Source: Roseicyclus sediminis (GTDB lineage: Bacteria > Pseudomonadota > Alphaproteobacteria > Rhodobacterales > Rhodobacteraceae). From it: a stretch of DNA of 64,000 nt. Within the stretch, counting starts at the first letter, position 1; each line of letters begins with the position of its first letter. The stretch spans positions 62,001 through 126,000 of the forward strand of contig NZ_JAOPHT010000010.1 of NCBI RefSeq assembly GCF_025515305.1, in the 5' to 3' direction. Of the stretch, positions 1-7,490 are shown piece by piece. Below the pieces are notes generated by a model. It saw only the letters and a program-made list of their open reading frames with translations. It was not told where the DNA came from and did no database searches. The position numbers and the translations under genes were made by a program.

Positions 1-478
1 CCGCGATCAGGATGATGCGCCGCACGGCCCCCTCGGGCGCGGACCGCAGCGCCGAAAGCGCCACGCGCGCGCCCAGCGAATGAGCCATGAGCTGAAGCGG
101 CAGGTCGGGGCGGATCGACCGGATCACCCGCATCATCGCGGCCAGGTCCGCGCCCGCCTCGTGGGCCCGGGCCGCGACGGCGGGCAGGCCGCCCGTCGCG
201 GCCCAGCCGAACCCGATCCCGAGGTCGGCGCCCGGCCGGTCGAGGTGCAGGTGCCGGGGCCAGCTGATCGCCTTCCAGCAGTCGCGGCGCGGCGCAAGCG
301 ACAGGATATGCCTGTGCGGGTCGCTCGCCGGATCATGCGGCGAGAAGCGGTAGCCATGGATCAGGACCGTGACCGGCCGGCCTTCGGGGAGGGCCGCGAG
401 CGCGGCCTCGAGCGTGCCTTGCCCCGCCACCTCGTGGCCCCTGCCGTTGCCGGCCGCGTTCACACTGAGAAACGCCAT
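1..478 (-). CDS. alpha/beta hydrolase, C-terminus beyond window edge
   Basis: The N-terminal 159 residues of an alpha/beta hydrolase are present; the gene runs off the left edge. The frame opens at an ATG (478) after a purine-rich stretch. It carries an early HGY oxyanion-type motif (VLIHGYRFSP, about residues 38-47) and the nucleophile elbow A-H-S-L-G-A about 25 residues from the cut end, with Ser as presumed nucleophile. No signal peptide is visible. The acid and His of the triad lie outside the window, so substrate cannot be guessed. It is divergent from metZ and shares the 479-783 intergenic region, which otherwise holds the metZ promoter and riboswitch. Confidence 0.8.
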   Translation of the reverse strand, partial: MAFLSVNAAGNGRGHEVAGQGTLEAALAALPEGRPVTVLIHGYRFSPHDPASDPHRHILSLAPRRDCWKAISWPRHLHLDRPGADLGIGFGWAATGGLPAVAARAHEAGADLAAMMRVIRSIRPDLPLQLMAHSLGARVALSALRSAPEGAVRRIILIA

Positions 479-603
479 CTGCCCGCCCGCTTCGTCACGA
501 TCTGGTGGCGGGATAGGGCGCCTCCGCAACATCTCGGTAACGCGGGGGCGACACTTCGGTGACGTGGTCCCGGCGACACGGGCCGACGCCCCCATCATGG
601 CCC

Positions 604-632
604 TTGACCCGGCGCGGGCGCTTGTCTAACGC
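604..632 (+). promoter_or_regulatory. putative sigma-70 promoter of metZ
   Basis: TTGACC (604-609) matches five of six bases of the -35 consensus. Either TAACGC (627-632, spacer 17) or TCTAAC (625-630, spacer 15) could be the -10. The predicted transcript would start just before the riboswitch stem at 643, as expected for an aptamer at the 5' end of the leader. Inferred from sequence only. Confidence 0.5.
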
Positions 633-640
633 ATCCGCCC

Positions 641-697
641 ATCGTGGCGATTTGTGAACCGGATTGCGGGCCACGTTAAAGAAACCGCTAAAGAGGT
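641..697 (+). promoter_or_regulatory. SAM-II riboswitch (metA motif)
   Basis: The leader has the SAM-II layout. Stem P1 pairs CGTGGC (643-648) with GCCACG (670-675). The loop begins GATTTG (649-654), and GCGG at 666-669 can pair with CCGC at 685-688 to form the pseudoknot. The linker TTAAAG (676-681) and the 3' segment CTAAAGAGG (688-696) match the conserved parts of this class as I remember them. SAM-II aptamers bind S-adenosylmethionine and lie before methionine genes (metA, metX, metZ, metC) in alphaproteobacteria. The start codon of metZ is 87 bases downstream at 784, so control could act on translation or by premature termination; I cannot tell which. Confidence 0.88.
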
Positions 698-783
698 CGA
701 GGAGAGCGTCGCGACGCCCGCCCCCGGCCATGACCAAGGGTCCGCGGGCCACATCCCCGGAACCCGGCAAGGAGGACAGGGGC

Positions 784-1986
784 ATGAAGGACGCTCCCCA
801 CAAACCCCGGAAAACCTGGAAATCCCGAACCCGCGCCGTGCATTCCGGCACCCGTCGCAGCCAGTACGGCGAGGTGAGCGAGGCGCTCTTCCTCACGCAG
901 GGCTTCGTCTACGAGACCGCCGAGGCCGCCGAGGCGCGGTTCGTGCAGGCGGGGCCGGACGAATACATCTACGCCCGCTACGGCAACCCCACCGTCGCGA
1001 TGTTCGAGGAGCGGATCGCGGCGCTGGAGGGCGCCGAGGACGCCTTCGCCACGGCGTCGGGCATGGCCGCCGTGAACGGCGCGCTCGTCTCGATGCTGCG
1101 CGCGGGGGACCGCGTGGTGGCGGCGCGAGCGCTTTTCGGCTCGTGCCTCTACATCCTCGAGGAGATCCTGCCGCGCTTCGGTGTCGAGGTCGTGTTCGTC
1201 GACGGCACCGACCTTGGGCAGTGGCGCGCCGCCGTGACGCCAGGGACCAAGGCCGTCTTCTTCGAATCGATGTCCAACCCGACGCTCGAGGTCATCGACA
1301 TCGCCGCCGTCGCCGAGATCGCCCATGCGGCGGGCGCGACCGTGGTCGTCGACAACGTCTTCGCCACGCCGGTCTTCTCGGACGCGATCGGGCAGGGGGC
1401 GGACGTGGTGATCTATTCCGCGACCAAGCACATCGACGGGCAGGGACGGTGCCTCGGCGGCGTCATCCTCGGAACGCGCGAGTTCGTGCGAAAGACGGTG
1501 GAGCCCTACCTCAAGCACACCGGCGGCGCGATGAGCCCGTTCAACGCCTGGGTCATGCTGAAATCCCTCGAACACATGGACCTGCGCTGCCGCGCGCAGG
1601 CGGACAGCGCACAGAAGGTCGCCGAGGCGATGGAGGGGCGCCCCGGCATCGCCCGCGTGATCTATCCGGGCCTTGCGTCCCATCCCCAGCACGGTCTGGC
1701 GGCGCGGCAGATGGAGCGGCCCGGCACCGTCATCGCGCTGGAGATCGAGGGCGGCCAGGCGGCGGCCTTCCGGTTCCTCAATGCGCTGCAGCTGGTGACG
1801 ATCTCCAACAACCTCGGCGACGCGAAGTCGATCATCACCCATCCCGCCACCACGACGCATCAGCGGCTGAGCGAGGAGGCCCGGCTTTCGCTGGGCATCA
1901 CGCGCGGCCTCGTGCGCCTGTCCGTGGGTCTGGAGGATGCCGACGACCTGATCGCCGACCTTGCGCAGGCTCTGGAGGCGGCATGA
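784..1986 (+). CDS. metZ: O-succinylhomoserine sulfhydrylase MetZ
   Basis: PLP-dependent enzyme of the Cys/Met metabolism family, 400 residues. It makes homocysteine from O-succinylhomoserine and sulfide in methionine synthesis. The PLP lysine is K215 in S-A-T-K-H, preceded by the usual A-x-V-V-V-D-N-V-F-A-T-P block (D about residue 191). The ATG at 784 is chosen because AAGGAGG (769-775) sits at correct spacing; upstream in-frame ATGs would lie in the riboswitch leader. The SAM-II riboswitch supports the methionine role. The stop overlaps the next start (ATGA). MetZ is preferred over cystathionine gamma-synthase from context and overall similarity, but the exact sulfur donor is inferred. Confidence 0.92.
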   Translation: MKDAPHKPRKTWKSRTRAVHSGTRRSQYGEVSEALFLTQGFVYETAEAAEARFVQAGPDEYIYARYGNPTVAMFEERIAALEGAEDAFATASGMAAVNGALVSMLRAGDRVVAARALFGSCLYILEEILPRFGVEVVFVDGTDLGQWRAAVTPGTKAVFFESMSNPTLEVIDIAAVAEIAHAAGATVVVDNVFATPVFSDAIGQGADVVIYSATKHIDGQGRCLGGVILGTREFVRKTVEPYLKHTGGAMSPFNAWVMLKSLEHMDLRCRAQADSAQKVAEAMEGRPGIARVIYPGLASHPQHGLAARQMERPGTVIALEIEGGQAAAFRFLNALQLVTISNNLGDAKSIITHPATTTHQRLSEEARLSLGITRGLVRLSVGLEDADDLIADLAQALEAA

Positions 1987-2477
1987 GGGACCTCGTCATC
2001 CGTCCCTATCGCCCCGAGGATGCCGACGCGCTGGCGGGTGTGTTTCACAGGGCGGTCCGGCGGGGCACCGCGCCCCACTACTCGCTGCCCCAGCGCCTGG
2101 CATGGTCCCCCCGCGTTCAGCCCGGCGCGGCCTGGCACGCGCGGCTCTCGGAGATCGACACCGTCGTCGCCGAACTCGGCGGCGTGCCCGTGGGCTTTCT
2201 CGCCCTCGATCTCTCGGACGGGTTCCTCGACTTCGCCTATGTCGATCCGACGGTGCGGGGCAAGGGCGTGGCGGCGGCGCTCTATGCCGTGCTGGAGGGC
2301 CGGGCGCGGGCGAACGGCCTGTCCCGTCTCACCACCGAGGCAAGCCGCGTGGCCGAGCCGTTCTTCGCGGCGCGCGGCTGGCGTGTCGTCGAGCGCCAGA
2401 AGGTGCGCCGCAACGGCATCCGACTGCCGAACGCGGCGATGGAAAAGGTGCTCTCCGAACGGGAGGCGGCGGCGTGA
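1983..2477 (+). CDS. GNAT family N-acetyltransferase
   Basis: A 164-residue GCN5-related acetyltransferase. The acetyl-CoA pyrophosphate loop is visible as V-R-G-K-G-V-A-A-A-L (residues 91-100), followed by a typical helix and the F-F-A-A-R-G-W end motif near residue 130. The start overlaps the metZ stop (ATGA), so translation is probably coupled and the gene may fall under the same SAM-responsive leader. The acceptor substrate is unknown. Its stop overlaps the GTG start of the following amidotransferase. Confidence 0.85.
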   Translation: MRDLVIRPYRPEDADALAGVFHRAVRRGTAPHYSLPQRLAWSPRVQPGAAWHARLSEIDTVVAELGGVPVGFLALDLSDGFLDFAYVDPTVRGKGVAAALYAVLEGRARANGLSRLTTEASRVAEPFFAARGWRVVERQKVRRNGIRLPNAAMEKVLSEREAAA

Positions 2478-3208
2478 AGCCCTTCCTCGTCCTGCAACTC
2501 CGCCCCGAGGACGAGGCGGCGGACGAGGAATTCGCGGCCTTCCTCGAACGCGGCGGGCTGGGCGAGGGGCAGGTCCACCGCCTGCGCCTCGACCAGGCGC
2601 GCATCCCGGCACTGGCACTGGAGGATTTCGCGGGCGTCATCGTCGGCGGCGGGCCGGGCTGCGTGTCGGACCCGCCGGAGAAGAAGTTGCCGATCGAGGC
2701 CCGGATCGAGGCCGATATCCTGTCGCTCATGCCCGAGATCGTCGCGCGCGACATGCCCTATCTCGGGTGCTGCTACGGGCTGGGCATCCTTGCCCACCAC
2801 ATGGGCGGCACTGTCGGCAAGGGCCTTTACGGCGAGCCCATCGGCGGCGTCGACTGCGCCGTGACGGAGGCGGGGGCGAAGGACCCGCTCCTGTCCGGGC
2901 TGCCGCGCGAGTTTCGCGCGCTCGTCGGCCACAAGGAGGCGGTCGAGGCATTGCCCGAACGCGTGGTGCCCCTTGTCACCTCGGGGCCCTGCCCGGTGCA
3001 GATGGTGCGCACCGGCCGCAACGTCTACGCGACGCAATTCCACCCCGAGGCCAAGGGCGAGAACTTCGCCAACCGCATCCGCATCTACAGCGACCGGGGC
3101 TATTTCGATCCCACCGATGCCGAGGCCCTGACCGAGGCGTGCCTCGCCGAGGAGATCACGGTGCCCGAGCGCATCCTTGCTGGCTTCGTCGCGCGATACG
3201 CCCGCTGA
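2474..3208 (+). CDS. class I glutamine amidotransferase-like protein
   Basis: A 244-residue GATase1 domain protein resembling the amidotransferase half of GMP synthase. The nucleophile elbow is G-C-C-Y-G (98-102, nucleophile C100), with H190 and E192 in F-H-P-E completing the triad. It starts with GTG at 2474 overlapping the previous stop (GTGA), the third gene of the coupled metZ unit. No synthetase domain is attached, so it may act alone on a gamma-glutamyl compound or serve an unidentified partner. The substrate is unknown. Confidence 0.85.
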   Translation: MKPFLVLQLRPEDEAADEEFAAFLERGGLGEGQVHRLRLDQARIPALALEDFAGVIVGGGPGCVSDPPEKKLPIEARIEADILSLMPEIVARDMPYLGCCYGLGILAHHMGGTVGKGLYGEPIGGVDCAVTEAGAKDPLLSGLPREFRALVGHKEAVEALPERVVPLVTSGPCPVQMVRTGRNVYATQFHPEAKGENFANRIRIYSDRGYFDPTDAEALTEACLAEEITVPERILAGFVARYAR

Positions 3209-3394
3209 ACGTGTCGGATAAATCCCTTCGCGGTCGCGGAAAGTTGATCCGGTCGGGCGCGGTTAGCGTAAACCTCATGGAAGACAAGACTTGGGTTTCG
3301 GCCGGGACGCGCCATATGCGTGCCTCGCGACCGCGCTGCGCGGCCGGAACGACAGGGGCCCACCGACAGGCGGGCAGACGGAAGGGGTGAGACC

Positions 3395-4501
3395 ATGAAT
3401 ATCCGAGTGACGACTGCGCCCGAGACCGGCGCGGCATCCCCCACGCGCGAGGACGCCGCCGAGGCGCTGCGCCTTTTGCGCGACTGGGCGGACAGCGCGC
3501 AGCCCGAGGACCTGGCCGAACTCGACCCCGCCGTGTCGCGCCTTCTGGGCAAGACCGCTTATCCCGAGTTCTCGCGCAGCTACCCCCACGGCTTCCGCGC
3601 GGACGCCGTCTACAAGGACACGCTGCCGGACCTTCAGAACGGTCCCGCCTCGCTGATCCGGGGTGCGAACCGGCAGATCCAGCATGTCGGCATCTCGAAC
3701 TTCCGCCTGCCGATCCGCTACCACACGCGCGACAACGGAGACCTGACGCTCGAGACCTCCGTCACCGGCACCGTCAGCCTCGAAGCGGAGAAGAAGGGCA
3801 TCAACATGAGCCGCATCATGCGGTCCTTCTATGCCCATGCCGAGAAGACCTTCAGCTTCGAGGTGATCGAGGCCGCGCTCGACGATTACAAGGCCGACCT
3901 CGAAAGCTTCGACGCGCGGATCCAGATGCGCCTGTCCTTCCCGGTGCGCATCGAAAGCCTGCGCTCGGGCCTGTCGGGCTACCAGTACTACGACATCGCG
4001 CTTGAACTGGTCGAGCGTGACGGCGTGCGCCAGAAGATCGTGCACCTCGACTACGTCTATTCCTCGACCTGCCCCTGCTCGCTGGAACTGAGCGAACATG
4101 CGCGGGCCACCCGCAACCAGCTTGCCACGCCGCATTCGCAGCGGTCCGTGGCGCGGATCTCGGTTGAGGTGGCCGAGGGGCAGGGGTGCCTGTGGTTCGA
4201 GGATCTCATCGACATGGCCCGCGCCGCCGTGCCGACCGAGACGCAGGTCATGGTCAAGCGCGAGGACGAGCAGGCCTTCGCGGAGCTCAACGCCGCCAAC
4301 CCGATCTTCGTCGAGGATGCCGCACGCCTCTTCGCCGAGCAGCTGGAGGCCGACGCCCGCGTGGGCGACTTCCGCGTCGTCGCGAGCCACCAGGAAAGCC
4401 TGCATAGCCACGATGCGGTCAGCGTCCTGACCGAAGGCGCGACCTTCGCGGCCGCAAGCCTCGATCCGCACCTCTTCCGCTCGCTGATCCACGCGGGCTG
4501 A
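3395..4501 (+). CDS. folE2: GTP cyclohydrolase FolE2 (type IB)
   Basis: A 368-residue member of the GTP cyclohydrolase IB (COG1469) family, which converts GTP to 7,8-dihydroneopterin triphosphate for folate and deazapurine synthesis. The family's S-T-C-P-C-S motif is present with C226 and C228, and the long N-terminal and central T-fold segments are intact. Start ATG 3395 follows GGAAGGGG. FolE2 enzymes are metal-promiscuous and in some bacteria replace the Zn-dependent FolE under zinc limitation. I see no clear Zur box in the 186 bases upstream, so zinc control is not supported here. Confidence 0.93.
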   Translation: MNIRVTTAPETGAASPTREDAAEALRLLRDWADSAQPEDLAELDPAVSRLLGKTAYPEFSRSYPHGFRADAVYKDTLPDLQNGPASLIRGANRQIQHVGISNFRLPIRYHTRDNGDLTLETSVTGTVSLEAEKKGINMSRIMRSFYAHAEKTFSFEVIEAALDDYKADLESFDARIQMRLSFPVRIESLRSGLSGYQYYDIALELVERDGVRQKIVHLDYVYSSTCPCSLELSEHARATRNQLATPHSQRSVARISVEVAEGQGCLWFEDLIDMARAAVPTETQVMVKREDEQAFAELNAANPIFVEDAARLFAEQLEADARVGDFRVVASHQESLHSHDAVSVLTEGATFAAASLDPHLFRSLIHAG

Positions 4502-4584
4502 GGCGCGAAAGACGCGTCCCGACAGCGGCTTCGCCGGTCCGTCCCGCTTGACACCGGCGAAGCCTGCGGCCAACCCTCCGCCCC

Positions 4585-6048
4585 ATGTTCGACATGCGTC
4601 CCGTGGGCTATGTGCTGGGGCTCCTGGTCTTGGTGCTGGGGCTCACGATGCTGTTGCCGCTGGGGGCCGACCTCATCGCGGGCAACGGCCACTGGGGCGC
4701 CTTTGCCGAGGCGGCCGCCGTCACCTCGGTCTTCGGCCTTCTCCTGACGCTGGCCTGCGCCAACGGGGTTTCGGCGGGCCTGTCGATCCAGCAGACCTTT
4801 CTCCTGACGTCCGGCGTCTGGCTGGTGCTTCCCGTCTTCGGCGCGCTTCCCTTCGTCTTCGGGTCGGTCGATCCCGACGGCAGCGGCGCTCGCTTCGTAG
4901 ACGCCTTCTTCGAGGCGATGTCGGGCCTGACGACCACCGGCTCGACCGTGTTCACGGGCCTCGACGGAATGCCGGTCGGCATCAACCTCTGGCGCGGGCT
5001 GCTGCAGTGGTTCGGCGGCATCGGCATCATCGTCGTGGCCATGGTGTTCCTGCCAGAACTCCGCGTGGGCGGCATGCAGATCTTCCGCTCGGAGGCCTTC
5101 GACACGATGGGCAAGATCCTGCCCCGCGCGACCGAGATCGCGGCGCGGATCTCGGTCATCTATCTCGGGCTCACCGTCATGTGCGGCCTGACCTATGCCG
5201 CGCTCGGCATGCCCGGTTTCGATGCGCTGATGCATGCGCTCACGACCATGTCGACGGGGGGCTTTTCCAGCCGGGACGTCTCCTTCGGTGCGTTCCAGGG
5301 GCCCATGGAATACGTCGCCGCCATCTTCATGATCCTCGCGAGCCTGCCCTTCGTCCGCTACATCCAGCTTGTCGCCGGAACCGCGCGGCCGATCCTCGTG
5401 GACAGCCAGGTGCGGGCCTATCTCGTGACGATCGTGGTCTTGACGGTCGTCCTCACGCTCTACCGCGTCGGCGTGAACGGCGACCACTGGGAGCACGGGT
5501 TTCGCGAGGGCATCTTCAATGTCACCTCGATCATCTCGGGCACCGGATATGCCTCGGTCGATTATCAGCTCTGGGGGCCGGTGCCGATCGTGCTGTTCTT
5601 CTTCATCGGCCTGATCGGCGGCTGTGCCGGCTCGACTTCCTGCTCGATCAAGGTGTTCCGCTACCAGCTTCTGTTCGCGTCGGTCTCGACGCAGGTCCGC
5701 CGCCTCTACGCGCCGCACGGCGTCTTCGAGCCGCGCTACGACGGCCGCCCCGTCGCGGAGGAGGTGCTGTCCTCGGTGATGGCCTTCTTCGTCCTGTTCT
5801 TCGTGTTGCTCGGCGTCTTTTCGGTCCTGCTCGGCCTGACCGGCCTCGACGTCGTGACATCAGTCTCGGGCGCGGCGACGGCGCTGGGCAACATCGGGCC
5901 GGGGCTTGGCGACACGATCGGACCTTCGGGCAATTTCGCGACGCTGAACGATACCGCGAAGTGGATCCTCGCCTTCGCTATGCTGGTCGGGCGGCTCGAA
6001 CTGATCGCGGTGCTCGTGCTCTTCACGGCGGCCTTCTGGCGCGCGTGA
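4585..6048 (+). CDS. trkH: TrkH family potassium uptake protein
   Basis: A 487-residue integral membrane protein with about ten hydrophobic segments and the repeated P-loop signatures of Trk/Ktr channels. Examples are the S-G-L-T-T-T-G-S-T selectivity loop near residue 112, S-T-G-G-F near 226 and S-G-T-G-Y-A near 317. TrkH forms the membrane pore of low-affinity K+ uptake and normally works with the NAD-binding subunit TrkA, which is not in this window. It stands alone between folE2 and a convergent J-domain gene whose stop lies only 8 bases away. Confidence 0.93.
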   Translation: MFDMRPVGYVLGLLVLVLGLTMLLPLGADLIAGNGHWGAFAEAAAVTSVFGLLLTLACANGVSAGLSIQQTFLLTSGVWLVLPVFGALPFVFGSVDPDGSGARFVDAFFEAMSGLTTTGSTVFTGLDGMPVGINLWRGLLQWFGGIGIIVVAMVFLPELRVGGMQIFRSEAFDTMGKILPRATEIAARISVIYLGLTVMCGLTYAALGMPGFDALMHALTTMSTGGFSSRDVSFGAFQGPMEYVAAIFMILASLPFVRYIQLVAGTARPILVDSQVRAYLVTIVVLTVVLTLYRVGVNGDHWEHGFREGIFNVTSIISGTGYASVDYQLWGPVPIVLFFFIGLIGGCAGSTSCSIKVFRYQLLFASVSTQVRRLYAPHGVFEPRYDGRPVAEEVLSSVMAFFVLFFVLLGVFSVLLGLTGLDVVTSVSGAATALGNIGPGLGDTIGPSGNFATLNDTAKWILAFAMLVGRLELIAVLVLFTAAFWRA

Positions 6049-6055
6049 AGGTGCC

Positions 6056-6688
6056 TCAATCGGTGAAGTTGCGGCTGACCTTGATCTGGTCCCAGGCCCA
6101 GACGACTTCCTGAAGACGATCCTCGTCCGAGCGGTCTCCGCCGTTCATGTCCGGATGAAGAACCTTGATCAAGGCCTTGTAGGCCTTGCGGATTTCGGCC
6201 TTCGTCCAGTTGTCCTTGGCGTCGAGGATCTCGATCGCGCGGCGCTCGGTCGGGGGCAGCTTGCGGCCCAAGCCGTTGCCGGCGCGTCCGGGGTTGCGCG
6301 TGGCGTTCGCGCCCAGCACCTGGTGGGGGTCCTCGATACCGAGGCGCGCCCACGCCTTTTCCTCCACCGACTTGCGGAACGGCTTGGTCGGCCGGTCCCA
6401 GACCCGGTCGCGGTCGAGCTGCGCCTCCATCTCGGCCTCGGTCGTGCCGTCGAAGAAGTTCCACTTCAGATTGTATTCCCGCACGTGATCGCGGCAGAAC
6501 CAGAGAAAATCCTCGAGATTGTCGGGGCTCTTGGGCGCACGATACTGGCCCGGCTCCTCGCAGCCGGGATGCTCGCAGACCCGCTGCGATGTCTCGAATG
6601 CACCCGACATGCCGCGCCGACCCGAACGACGCTTCTTCTTGTCGGTGGAGACGCGGAGATCGAAGTTGAACGGGTCTTTGTCGGTCAT
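6056..6688 (-). CDS. J-domain protein with N-terminal Cys/His cluster
   Basis: A 210-residue protein whose last 60 residues form a J domain. The segment K-A-E-I-R-K-A-Y-K-A-L is followed by the essential H-P-D motif (in L-H-P-D-M-N-G-G) and helix IV. The J domain is C-terminal, unlike DnaJ. The N-terminal half has C-E-H-P-G-C and F-C-R-D-H, a possible metal-binding cluster. It presumably recruits Hsp70 (DnaK) to a specific client. It is divergent from bolA. Similar proteins are, to my knowledge, common in Rhodobacterales without an assigned function. Confidence 0.85.
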   Translation of the reverse strand: MTDKDPFNFDLRVSTDKKKRRSGRRGMSGAFETSQRVCEHPGCEEPGQYRAPKSPDNLEDFLWFCRDHVREYNLKWNFFDGTTEAEMEAQLDRDRVWDRPTKPFRKSVEEKAWARLGIEDPHQVLGANATRNPGRAGNGLGRKLPPTERRAIEILDAKDNWTKAEIRKAYKALIKVLHPDMNGGDRSDEDRLQEVVWAWDQIKVSRNFTD

Positions 6689-6765
6689 GGTGGCTGCCCT
6701 TCTCGACTCGGAAGAGGCAGTTTAGGGTTTTGGCGACCAAGGTGAAGGGGCGAGGAGCACAATTC

Positions 6766-7023
6766 GTGACGCGGACAGAAAAAATCAGGGAGCGGCTGGA
6801 GCAGGCCTTCGAGCCGCGCGTGCTCGACGTGGTGGACGAGAGCGAAAGCCACCGGGGGCACGCCGGCTACCAGGAGGGCGGCGAAAGCCATTTCCGTGTC
6901 ACGATCGAAAGCGGGAAGTTCGCGGGGCTTTCCCGCATCGCGCGCCACCGGGCCGTGCACGAGGCGCTGGGCAAGGAGCTGGTGTCAGAGATCCACGCCC
7001 TGGCCCTTGCGGTCCGCGACTAG
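6766..7023 (+). CDS. BolA family protein
   Basis: An 85-residue BolA-like protein with the central H-F-R-V-T-I-E-S strand and the helix containing R-H-R-A-V-H-E-A-L-G. BolA proteins partner monothiol glutaredoxins in Fe-S and iron regulation. I chose GTG 6766 because GAGGAG (6753-6758) lies at good spacing; a TTG at 6730 would add twelve residues without a comparable ribosome site. The 3' end overlaps that of the opposite-strand DUF4177 gene by 39 bases. Confidence 0.85.
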   Translation: MTRTEKIRERLEQAFEPRVLDVVDESESHRGHAGYQEGGESHFRVTIESGKFAGLSRIARHRAVHEALGKELVSEIHALALAVRD

Positions 7024-7419
7024 CGGCGGACGCTCGGGCCGCGTGGCCTCGGGCTCCTCGGCGCCGGCATAGATGCTCTCGATGTCGGCCTCGGCATCGG
7101 CCTCGGCTGCCTCCTCGGCGCGGGCCGAGCGGCTGAGGGTCATCGGCGCGGCCTTGGGCGTCTCCTCGGCGGCGGGTTCCTCGAAGTAGAGCTCGCGGCG
7201 GAAGATCAGGACGTTGCGCGTCACGATCTCCTTGCCGCCCATCAGGCCCTTCTTCTCCTCGTCGGGCAGGCTCTCGGCGCGGAGGTATTCCCAGCCGTCC
7301 TGCGCCAGTTCGTTCATCGTGGTCTCGAGCGCATGGGCGAACTTCGGCGCGCCCTTCAGCCCCTTCACCTTCGGCGCGCGCTCGGGCGCGGGAACGACCT
7401 TGTACTCGTAGAACGGCAT
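6985..7419 (-). CDS. DUF4177 domain-containing protein
   Basis: A 144-residue protein. It begins M-P-F-Y-E-Y-K-V-V-P-A-P and has L-A-Q-D-G-W-E-Y-L-R around residues 38-47, the signature of DUF4177 proteins. The second half is acidic and Ala/Glu-rich and probably disordered. The family has no known biochemical role. The start at 7419 matches the conserved N-terminus; longer in-frame starts further upstream lack family similarity. It is convergent with and overlaps the end of bolA. Confidence 0.75.
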   Translation of the reverse strand: MPFYEYKVVPAPERAPKVKGLKGAPKFAHALETTMNELAQDGWEYLRAESLPDEEKKGLMGGKEIVTRNVLIFRRELYFEEPAAEETPKAAPMTLSRSARAEEAAEADAEADIESIYAGAEEPEATRPERPPLVADRKGQGVDL

Positions 7420-7490
7420 GGGACACGGGCCTCCGGCTGGATCGGGGTTCCATAGCGGGTGCGGGGGGCGGAGGGCAAGGGGGGAGGGGC

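Noticed and set aside
3209-3394. A Zur-type operator before folE2
   Set aside because: I looked for the AT-rich palindrome expected of Zur boxes and found none; the region is GC-rich without a clear inverted repeat of that type.
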